NCBI GenBank assembly: GCA_903842505.1
Contig: CAIMMI010000265.1
Span: 1-32,284 of the forward strand
Reading direction: 5' to 3'
From: an uncultured Verrucomicrobiota bacterium
GTDB lineage: Bacteria; Verrucomicrobiota; Verrucomicrobiia; Limisphaerales; UBA9464
Length of the DNA stretch: 32,284 nucleotides
The notes beneath the pieces were generated by a model that had not been told where the DNA came from, did no database searches, and was given only the letters and a program-made list of their open reading frames with translations. A program made the position numbers and the translations under genes. This document shows, one piece after another, positions 8,421 through 14,971 of the stretch (position 1 is the first letter of the stretch; every line of letters starts with the position of its first letter).

Positions 8421-8482
8421 GTAGGCCGCGTGCCCCTACGCGGCGCATCGCGATCACCGCCGGGTGGGGGCACCCGGCCTAC
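8421..8482. repeat. Inverted pair of REP-like repeats (BIME-like)
   Basis: Two 25-base units face each other. Unit one, 8421-8445 on the plus strand, is a GTAGG head plus a CCGCGT / ACGCGG stem and terminal CG. Unit two, 8458-8482 on the minus strand, is a GTAGG head plus a CCGGGTG / CACCCGG stem and terminal CG. Twelve bases separate them. The pair lies in the 196-base divergent gap between msbA and the aldehyde-dehydrogenase-like gene. Paired REPs of this kind are called BIMEs in enterobacteria. The rest of the gap shows no further clear site. Confidence 0.75.
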
Positions 8483-8563
8483 GTGCGCCTGGGGTGGGGC
8501 TGAACTTTCAGTTGGCATTCGTACGCAGGCGTATCAATTTCCGACGCGCACAAGCGCGATACC

Positions 8564-10003
8564 ATGTCTGATTCCATTCCCCATATCCCAGCCTTGCGCC
8601 TCGGCCGAACCTACGAGTCTTTGGAGAAGATCGAGGTCAAGGATCACCGCACCGGAGAGGTCAAGGCGGTGGTCTCGACCGTCAATGGCGGGATCGTCCG
8701 GCGTGATCTGGCGAAGATCGGGGCTTCGAGGGAGGCGCTTGCGCGGTTCACGGTCGCGGAGTTGATGGAACTGTCGGCGAAGGCGGGTGAATTCTTCATG
8801 AATGGCACCCTGCGGCTGGGCGACCGCGGGCACACGCAGTCGGCGCAACAGTACGTCGAGACGCTGAGCGTCACGAGCGGGCTGCCGCACGTGATGGTGC
8901 GACGCAACATGGCGAAGATCCACTATGCGCTGACGCATCTGCAGGAGGTTTTGAACGGGCTTTCGCGCGGGTTGGACTTCTCGATCATCGACCACGGCTA
9001 CGGCGAGCAGTTCGGGACGAAGCTGGCCTTCTGCCCGGCTTCCGCGGCGCTGGGTCTGGTGATGCCGAGCAACTCGCCGGCGGTGAATTCGCTGTGGTTG
9101 CCGGCGGTAGCGTTGAAGACGCCGGTGGTGATCAAGCCGGGCAAGGAGGAACCCTGGACGCCGTACCGCCTGATCGAGGCGTTCATCGCGGCAGGTGTTC
9201 CTGCGGAAGCCTTCGGATTCTACGCCACCGACCACGACGGGGCGGCGACGATCCTGAACACCTGCGGCCGTGCGTTGATCTTCGGCGACAAGTCGACGAC
9301 GCAGCAGTACGCCAGCAATCCCGCGATCCAGATCCATGGCCCGGGTTGGTCCAAGTTCGTCATCGGCGAGGATTGCATCGAGCAGTGGCCGGACTTCATC
9401 GACGTCATCGCGGGCGCGATCTCGGACAATGGTGGCAGGTCCTGCATCAATGCGTCGGCGGTGGTTGTGCCGCGTCACGCGGACCTGATCGCGGACGCGT
9501 TGGCGAAGAAGTTGGGTCCGATCCAGCCGACGCGTCCGGAGGATGAGGCCGCCCGGTTGTCCGGATTTGCGAACCCGAAGATGGCAGAGTTCATCGATGT
9601 GCAGATCGAGGAGGGATTGAAGACGCCGGGAGCGGAGGATGTGACCGCGCGGTACCGCGGAGGGTCGCGCAAGGCGATCTTCGAGGGCGGGACGTACATG
9701 CGTCCGACGATCGTCCGGTGCGATGACTTCTCGCATCCGTTGGCGAATCGCGAGTTCCTGTGTCCGTACGCGAGCGTGGTGACGTGCCCGCAGTCGGAGG
9801 TGTTATCGAAGATCGGTTACACGCTGGCGTGTTCGGTGATCACGAAGGACCCGGAGTTCATCCGTCAGGTTGAGGCGTTCGGAGAGATCGACCGGTTGAA
9901 CATCGGGCCGGTGTCGACGATGAAGATTTCGTGGGACCAGCCGCACGAGGGCAACATGTTCGAGTTCCTGTGGAAGCGCCGCTCGATCGAGAGGGGTTGG
10001 TAG
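8564..10003 (+). CDS. Aldehyde dehydrogenase superfamily protein with no usual general-base Glu
   Basis: A 479-residue protein with the superfamily fold. VMPSNSPAVNSLWLPAVALK leads into VVIKPGKEEPW, where Lys191 matches the cofactor-binding lysine. GGRSCINAS contains the candidate catalytic Cys294. Where classical enzymes have E-L-G-G-K with the general-base Glu, this protein reads IQIHGPGWSK (about 255-264), with no Glu. Loss of that Glu is known in CoA-acylating members such as EutE/PduP and in some non-oxidising relatives, so the product may form an acyl-thioester rather than a free acid. The gene stands alone, divergent from msbA and followed by a dispersed repeat. No strong ribosome-binding site precedes ATG 8564. 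The substrate is unknown. Confidence 0.85.
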   Translation: MSDSIPHIPALRLGRTYESLEKIEVKDHRTGEVKAVVSTVNGGIVRRDLAKIGASREALARFTVAELMELSAKAGEFFMNGTLRLGDRGHTQSAQQYVETLSVTSGLPHVMVRRNMAKIHYALTHLQEVLNGLSRGLDFSIIDHGYGEQFGTKLAFCPASAALGLVMPSNSPAVNSLWLPAVALKTPVVIKPGKEEPWTPYRLIEAFIAAGVPAEAFGFYATDHDGAATILNTCGRALIFGDKSTTQQYASNPAIQIHGPGWSKFVIGEDCIEQWPDFIDVIAGAISDNGGRSCINASAVVVPRHADLIADALAKKLGPIQPTRPEDEAARLSGFANPKMAEFIDVQIEEGLKTPGAEDVTARYRGGSRKAIFEGGTYMRPTIVRCDDFSHPLANREFLCPYASVVTCPQSEVLSKIGYTLACSVITKDPEFIRQVEAFGEIDRLNIGPVSTMKISWDQPHEGNMFEFLWKRRSIERGW

Positions 10004-10010
10004 GAAGAGG

Positions 10011-10137
10011 AGTTTCAAGGTGCAAGATTCAAGTTTGAAGTCGGGGCGGGCCTTCTCGGGTTGGCCAGCGTTCTGACGTCCGCTGCTACGGTCCTGCGAG
10101 GCTTCAAACTTGAAACTTCCAACTGAAAACTTGGAAT
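10011..10137. repeat. Dispersed inverted element rich in TTCAAACTT, copy 2
   Basis: The left arm, 10011-10041, reads AGTTTCAAGG then ATTCAAGTTTGAAGT. The right arm, 10101-10137, reads GCTTCAAACTTGAAACTTCC then AACTGAAAACTTGG. These are the same words as in 2127-2310, around an unrelated centre. It occupies most of the gap after the aldehyde-dehydrogenase-like gene. Confidence 0.7.
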
Positions 10138-10176
10138 CCCGCCTCGTTGACGCTTCACGGGGCGGCCCATAGGTTC

Positions 10177-10572
10177 ATGGCCATGATTGCGGGAAAAATC
10201 GGAGCGGGAGTCGCGGCGGCGCCGTCGGTCCGGGTGGGCGACGAGCGGCTGATCAAGCTGACGGCCTCGGCGGCGACGAAGGTCAGCGGGTTGCTGACCA
10301 AGCAGGGGCGGCCGCAGGGTGTGTTGCGCGTGGCGGTGGTGGGTGGCGGTTGCTCGGGGCTCCAGTACAAGATGGACCTGCAGGATTCGCCCCAGAACCG
10401 GGACATCCTGGTGGAAAGCGCGGGAGTCCGGGTGGTGGTGGATCCGAAGAGTGCGTTGTACGTCACGGGTTCGGAACTCGACTACGTGGATGCCCTGCAG
10501 GAGGGCGGGTTCAAGGTGAAGAACCCGAATGCCGCGACGAGCTGCTCGTGCGGTGAGAGCTTCAGCGCGTGA
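10177..10572 (+). CDS. iscA: A-type iron-sulfur carrier protein (IscA/ErpA/SufA-like)
   Basis: A 131-residue HesB/IscA-family protein that carries or delivers Fe-S clusters to apo-proteins. The three cluster-binding cysteines are visible: Cys59 in GGGCSGLQY, and Cys123 and Cys125 in SCSCGESF, with the usual spacing of about 64 residues and C-x-C near the end. An N-terminal extension of about 25 residues precedes the family core, which starts near IKLTASAATKV. ATG 10177 is used; ATG 10183 is equally possible, and a TTG at 10147 gives a longer form without support. The stop overlaps a GTG (10569) and lies eight bases before the hscB ATG, so the two genes form a Fe-S operon. IscA is favoured over SufA or ErpA by the hscB neighbour only. 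Confidence 0.88.
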   Translation: MAMIAGKIGAGVAAAPSVRVGDERLIKLTASAATKVSGLLTKQGRPQGVLRVAVVGGGCSGLQYKMDLQDSPQNRDILVESAGVRVVVDPKSALYVTGSELDYVDALQEGGFKVKNPNAATSCSCGESFSA

Positions 10573-10580
10573 GCCCGGCG

Positions 10581-11201
10581 ATGACCGATGCCTTTGAACT
10601 GCTCGGGGAGGAGCGTCGGCCCTGGCTGGATGTGGAGGCCTTGAAGGACCGGTTCCAGGCGATGTCGGGTCCGCTGCATCCGGATCGGTTTCATGGGGCT
10701 GCGGAGGCTGAGAAGGCGGCGGCGGGAGAGCGTTACTCCGGGTTGAACACGGCGTACCAGCTGTTGAAGGAGCCGCGGGATCGACTGCTGCACCTGCTGG
10801 AGCTGGAGTTGGGGGGCAAGCCCAAGGACATCCAGCGCATCCCGCCGGGGACGATGGACCTGTTCGTCGAGGTGGGGCAGATGTGTCGGGACTGCGATGA
10901 GTTTTTGAAGAAGAAGGCCACGGCGACCTCTCCCATCCTCAAGCTGCAGCTGATGCAGGCGGGGATGGAATGGATGGACCGGCTGATTGACCTGCAGGGT
11001 CGGGTGCGGGCGATGGGGGATTCGTTGTCCGCCGAGTTGACGGCGATGAATGCGGTGTGGGCAGCAGCGCCGAGCGTGGGAGATCCGGCGCGGGTTTCAG
11101 CTTTGCCGCTGGAGCGGTTGGAGCAGGTGTACCGTGCGATGAGCTACGTGGCGCGTTGGACGGGGCAGATCCAGGAGCGGGTCGTGCAGTTGGCGGTGTA
11201 A
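10581..11201 (+). CDS. hscB: Fe-S cluster co-chaperone HscB (J-domain protein)
   Basis: A 206-residue protein that delivers the scaffold IscU to the Hsp70 HscA and stimulates its ATPase. It starts MTDAFELLGEERRPWLDVEALKDRF, described by its match to the HscB opening. The J-domain HPD triad is at about residues 33-35 (LHPDRF). A helical C-terminal domain (about 95-200) would bind the scaffold. ATG 10581 is preferred because HscB homology begins there. GTG 10569, which overlaps the iscA stop as GTGA, would add four residues. No hscA, iscS or iscU lies in the window, so partners must be elsewhere or a general DnaK may serve. Confidence 0.85.
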   Translation: MTDAFELLGEERRPWLDVEALKDRFQAMSGPLHPDRFHGAAEAEKAAAGERYSGLNTAYQLLKEPRDRLLHLLELELGGKPKDIQRIPPGTMDLFVEVGQMCRDCDEFLKKKATATSPILKLQLMQAGMEWMDRLIDLQGRVRAMGDSLSAELTAMNAVWAAAPSVGDPARVSALPLERLEQVYRAMSYVARWTGQIQERVVQLAV

Positions 11202-11218
11202 GGCGGGAGAGGGTGCGC

Positions 11219-11548
11219 ATGACGACGATTCCATCCAGCACGGTTCGAACGATGCAGTTCGGGAATGGCGTGGCGCTCGGGTCGAGCCAGCGTTGGGAAG
11301 GTGGGCAATTCTGTTCGATCCTGACCGGCCGCGGCTTGGTTGGGTGCGGGATCTACGACGTGAAGACCGCGGAGCGTTTTGGTCAGGCGTTGGCGATTGC
11401 CCGGGGAACTCCGCAACTGCCGCTGGCGGAGCCGGAAGATCTGCTGGAGGCCCGGATCGTGGAGTTGACCCCGCAGGCGGCTGCCTTGGGCGTTACTGCT
11501 GGAATGACTGGGCGGGAAGCGGTGGAACGGATGTTGGGCTCGGCTTGA
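11219..11548 (+). CDS. DUF1805 / YunC-family protein
   Basis: A 109-residue protein whose core GRGLVGCGIYDVKTAERFGQ, followed by the ARGT and EDLLEARIVELTPQAAALG segments and GMTGREAVERM, matches DUF1805, the fold of B. subtilis YunC. The biochemical role of the family is unknown to me. ATG 11219 is chosen because a GGGAGAGGG site lies five bases before it; an upstream ATG at 11057 would overlap hscB almost fully. It begins 17 bases after the hscB stop and is probably the last gene of the iscA-hscB operon. A hairpin-forming repeat follows 23 bases after its stop. Confidence 0.8.
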   Translation: MTTIPSSTVRTMQFGNGVALGSSQRWEGGQFCSILTGRGLVGCGIYDVKTAERFGQALAIARGTPQLPLAEPEDLLEARIVELTPQAAALGVTAGMTGREAVERMLGSA

Positions 11549-11571
11549 CCGCGGCTGAGTCGAGCCGGGGT

Positions 11572-11629
11572 GGCGACGTCCTCGTCGCCTTTGGAAAGTG
11601 CATTGGAGGGCAACGAGGACGTTGTCGCC
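11572..11629 (+). repeat. Long hairpin, candidate terminator or palindromic repeat
   Basis: GGCGACGTCCTCGTCGCC (11572-11589) can pair with the segment at 11609-11629, with a three-base bulge and a 19-base loop. The left arm is also self-complementary at its ends (GGCGAC / GTCGCC). It follows the DUF1805 gene and precedes the transporter. No T-run follows, so a classical intrinsic terminator is not certain; a mobile palindrome is equally likely. The rest of the 170-base gap shows nothing further. Confidence 0.5.
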
Positions 11630-11718
11630 GCGATGGAGAACGGACGCATTCGGGCGCTTGCAGGATGGGCGTTGGGTCCGTTGACTGCGCCGTTCCCGGT
11701 TGGGCCGGGGTCATCAAC

Positions 11719-12984
11719 GTGCGAACAGGACCTGGAAAGAACGGCTACTACGTGCTGGAGGGGTTGAACTCCTTCGCGACGGCGTATTTTTTCAACTACG
11801 TGCTGCAGCGGTTGCGGCGGGAGTCGGGTTTCAGCGACATGGATACGCTGTTGCTGTGTGTGTTGCACGGGTTCCTGTACATCCCGGGGTCGGTCTACGG
11901 CGGAAAGTTTGGTCAACGGTTCGGGTACTTCCGGTCGTTGCATGTGGGTTTTGGAGGTCAGTTCGCCGGGGTGGTGCTGGCGGGGTTGGTGCCGGCGGCC
12001 TGGGCGCAGGTCGCGGGCGTGGCGATCTGGACGACGTCGATGTGCTTTGTTTGGCCGATGCTCGAGGCCTTGGTGAGCGAGCATGAGTCGAAGGAGCGGT
12101 TGCCGGATCGGGTGGGGATTTACAACGTCACGTGGGCGGCGACGGCGGCGGTGGGAGTGTTCGCGGGCGGGACGCTCTACAAGGTTCTGGGGGCGGCCAG
12201 CCTGTATTGGCTGCCGGCGCTGGTGCATCTGGGGCAGTGGGTGGCGTTGCCGGGGTTGGCGAGGAAGCATGATCGATGGGTGGGGGGACAGCGCCTTGTG
12301 ACGGCTACGGGGGGTGGTGGGGAGAAGGATCGCCTCCTGACGTCGTCGACTACGGAGGCGGTGGGGAGGGAGCAGCGCCTCCTGACGTCGTCGACTACGG
12401 AGGGGGTGGGGTATTTCAAGCAGTTGGCGTGGCTGGGGAATCCGTTCAATTACATGGCGATCAACACGGTGCTGGCGATCGTGCCGGCGCTGTCGGTGCG
12501 GTTGGGGCAGGACGTGGAACGGATGGGGCAGTTGATGTCGGTGTGGTTCGTGGCACGGGCGGTGGCGTTCGCGGTGCTGTGGAAGTGGACCGGTTGGCAC
12601 TATCGGTTCGGCTGGTTTGCCAGTGCCCTGCTGCTGCTGTTGGCGGGCTTTGTGGGAGTGGTGCTGGCGCCGTCGACGTGGGTGTTGGTGGTGGCGCAGG
12701 TGGCGTTGGGATGGGCGAGTGCGGTGCTCTACTACTCCTCGCTGTTCTACACGATGGATGGGTCGGAGGCGAAAGGGGAGCACGGTGGGCTGCACGAGGC
12801 GTTCATCGGGTGCGGCATCTTTGGTGGGCCGGCGGTGAGTGCGCTGGCGATCTGGGCGACCGGGAGCGAACTGGCGCCCGCCTGGGCCGTTGGGCCGTTC
12901 CTGTTCGCGGGCTTTGTGATTTCGGTGGCGTTGAAGTTGAGGGGGACGACGAAGAAGGTTCTCCGCGATGACAAGGTCGGGTAA
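11719..12984 (+). CDS. Major facilitator superfamily (MFS) transporter
   Basis: A 421-residue membrane protein with two blocks of hydrophobic helices, separated by a polar central loop of about 60 residues. The N-terminal block includes YVLEGLNSFATAYFFNYVLQ and a loop SVYGGKFGQRFGYFRSLHVG, which resembles the MFS signature between helices 2 and 3. The C-terminal block includes FNYMAINTVLAIVPALSVRL and VAQVALGWASAVLYYSSLFY. GTG 11719 is a judgement: upstream codons in the same frame read through the DUF1805 gene in another frame and make no protein sense. The central loop carries two and a half in-frame copies of a 45-base repeat. It lies 18 bases before the ABC-F gene. Substrate unknown. Confidence 0.78.
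   Translation: MRTGPGKNGYYVLEGLNSFATAYFFNYVLQRLRRESGFSDMDTLLLCVLHGFLYIPGSVYGGKFGQRFGYFRSLHVGFGGQFAGVVLAGLVPAAWAQVAGVAIWTTSMCFVWPMLEALVSEHESKERLPDRVGIYNVTWAATAAVGVFAGGTLYKVLGAASLYWLPALVHLGQWVALPGLARKHDRWVGGQRLVTATGGGGEKDRLLTSSTTEAVGREQRLLTSSTTEGVGYFKQLAWLGNPFNYMAINTVLAIVPALSVRLGQDVERMGQLMSVWFVARAVAFAVLWKWTGWHYRFGWFASALLLLLAGFVGVVLAPSTWVLVVAQVALGWASAVLYYSSLFYTMDGSEAKGEHGGLHEAFIGCGIFGGPAVSALAIWATGSELAPAWAVGPFLFAGFVISVALKLRGTTKKVLRDDKVG
12292..12414 (+). repeat. In-frame 45-base tandem repeats inside the transporter gene
   Basis: Two near-identical 36-base units, at 12331-12366 and 12376-12411, repeat with a period of 45 bases; a degenerate third starts at 12292. Each full unit begins CGCCTCC and carries GGAGG near the end; in the first unit CGCCTCC and GGAGGCG are perfect inverted ends. 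GACGTC and GTCGAC are palindromes in between. Translation gives RLLTSSTTEAVGREQ then RLLTSSTTEGVGYFK. The reading frame is kept and the insertion falls in the cytoplasmic loop between the two halves. Confidence 0.8.
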
Positions 12985-13002
12985 GATCGGCGCCCTTAGG
13001 TC

Positions 13003-14922
13003 ATGGCTGAATCACTCATTGCGGCGCGCGAGATCGTCCTGAAGCACAATACCCGGGTCCTGTTGGACCGGGCATCGCTGGCCCTGTGCACGGGGGATCG
13101 GGTGGGGTTGGTGGGCCGCAATGGCTCGGGCAAGTCGACGTTTCTCAAGATCCTGTTCGGGTCGGTGCAGGCGGATTCGGGCGAGGTGATCCGGGCGCGG
13201 GATCTGGTGGTGGGGTACCTGCCGCAGGAGTTCACCCTGGACCCGGAATTGACGGTGGGTGAGAACGTGAGGCTGGGAGCGCAGCACGTGCTGAAGCTGA
13301 TTGAGGAGTTCGAGAACCTGCCCGGTCACACGTCGCGGCATGATTATCTGGAAGACCGGATCAACCACTTCGACGGATGGAACCTGGACCACCGGCTGAA
13401 GGCGGCGATCAGCGAGTTGGGCTGCCCGCCAGCGGATGCACCGGTGACGAATCTGTCGGGTGGCGAGAAGCGTCGCGTGGCACTGGCCCGGGCACTGGTC
13501 TCGCAACCGGACCTGCTGATCCTCGATGAGCCGACGAACCATCTCGACACGGAGAGCATCGGTTGGCTGACGGATTACCTGCGGACGTATCCCGGCGCGA
13601 TGCTGGTGGTGACGCACGACCGGCACTTCCTGGACGAGGTGGCGACGGGAATCGTGGAGCTGCGGAACGGGGTGTTTGAGCGGTACGAAGGTGGCTACAC
13701 GGATTACCTGCTGGCGCGGGCGGAGAAGCTGGCGACGGAGGAGTTGGTGGAGCACAAGCGCCAGATGTTCCTGCGCAAGGAGCTGGACTGGGTGCGTCGG
13801 CGCCCGAAGGCGCAGACGAGCAAGTCGAAGGTCCGGGTGGACAAGTTTTACGAGGTTCAGGAGCAGGGGCCGCCGCCGGAAGAAGGCGAGATGGACCTGG
13901 TGGTTCCGCCGCCTCCGCAGTTGGGGAACCGGGTGGTCGAGCTGGAGGACGTGGGGTTGCAATACGGCGGCCGACGCCTGTTCTCCGGGATCTCGCTGCA
14001 GTTTGCCGGTGGGACACGCGTGGGCGTGACGGGTCGGAACGGGCTTGGGAAGACCTCGTTGCTGCGGGTGATCCTGGGCCAGACGCCGCCGACGGAGGGC
14101 GAGGTTCGGATCGGGGCATTGACGAAGTTCAACTACGTTGACCAGAGCCGGCTGCAGTTGCGGGAGGACCGCACGGCGCTGGAGGAGTTGAGCGATGGTT
14201 CGGAATGGGTGCAGTGGGGCGAGGAGAAGCTGTCGCTTCGGGGATACCTGCGTCGGTTCCTGTTCACGGACGACCGGCTGACGACGCCGGTGAAGCTGAT
14301 GAGCGGTGGGGAGCGGAGCCGGTTGCTGCTGGCGCGGATCCTGAAGAAGGGCGGCAACTTCCTGGTGCTGGACGAGCCGACGAACGATCTCGACCTGCCG
14401 ACGTTGCGGGTGCTGGAGGAGGCGCTGGTTTCTTTCCCGGGCTGCGTGCTGGTGGTGAGCCACGATCGGTATTTCCTGAATCGCGTCTGCACGAACATCG
14501 TGGCCTTCGAGGGCGAGGGCCGGGTGGCGACGAGCACGGGCAATTACGACTATTACCTCGAGAAGAAGCGCCGTGCGGCGGCCGAGGAGGCCGCGTGGGT
14601 GGCGGCACAGAAGGCGGCGGCGAAGAGCGGCGCGAAGCCAGCACCCAAGGCGGCACCGGTGGCCGCGCCCACCCCGGTTGCGGCCGCGCCGGCAGCCAAG
14701 GCGCGGAAGCTGAGTTACAAGGAGCAGCGCGAGTTGGACGGCATGGAAGCCGCGATCGGCGTGGCGGAGGGCAAGGTGGCGGAGATGGAGGGGCGCCTGG
14801 CTTCACCCGATTTCCACAAGTCGATCGGGGCAAAGGCTCCGCAGTTCATGTCGGAACTGGAGGCGGCGCGCGCGGAGGTGGCGCGGTTGTACGCGCGTTG
14901 GGAGGAGTTGGCGGGAGGCTGA
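13003..14922 (+). CDS. uup: ABC-F family ATPase, Uup-like
   Basis: A 639-residue soluble protein with two ABC ATPase domains and no membrane helices; ABC-F proteins act on the ribosome and Uup also affects DNA transposon excision in E. coli. Domain one has Walker A GRNGSGKST (about 38-46), signature NLSGGEKRR and Walker B LLILDEPTNHLD. Domain two has GRNGLGKTS, MSGGERSR and FLVLDEPTNDLD. The linker between them contains VEHKRQMFLRKELDWVRR. The C-terminus has an Ala/Pro/Lys-rich stretch and then a charged coiled coil of about 75 residues, the Uup DNA-binding extension. Length agrees with Uup (about 635). It begins 18 bases after the transporter stop and converges on the RND operon. Confidence 0.88.
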   Translation: MAESLIAAREIVLKHNTRVLLDRASLALCTGDRVGLVGRNGSGKSTFLKILFGSVQADSGEVIRARDLVVGYLPQEFTLDPELTVGENVRLGAQHVLKLIEEFENLPGHTSRHDYLEDRINHFDGWNLDHRLKAAISELGCPPADAPVTNLSGGEKRRVALARALVSQPDLLILDEPTNHLDTESIGWLTDYLRTYPGAMLVVTHDRHFLDEVATGIVELRNGVFERYEGGYTDYLLARAEKLATEELVEHKRQMFLRKELDWVRRRPKAQTSKSKVRVDKFYEVQEQGPPPEEGEMDLVVPPPPQLGNRVVELEDVGLQYGGRRLFSGISLQFAGGTRVGVTGRNGLGKTSLLRVILGQTPPTEGEVRIGALTKFNYVDQSRLQLREDRTALEELSDGSEWVQWGEEKLSLRGYLRRFLFTDDRLTTPVKLMSGGERSRLLLARILKKGGNFLVLDEPTNDLDLPTLRVLEEALVSFPGCVLVVSHDRYFLNRVCTNIVAFEGEGRVATSTGNYDYYLEKKRRAAAEEAAWVAAQKAAAKSGAKPAPKAAPVAAPTPVAAAPAAKARKLSYKEQRELDGMEAAIGVAEGKVAEMEGRLASPDFHKSIGAKAPQFMSELEAARAEVARLYARWEELAGG

Positions 14923-14971
14923 GGGAAGGCGGCGCCGCGGGATGAGTGGTGGCGGGATGCCGACGGCTGGG

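Noticed and set aside
6166-8424. A 752-codon plus-strand open frame across msbA
   Set aside because: It is antisense to an exporter with all ABC motifs and is a highly acidic, low-complexity product of GC-rich codon shadowing.
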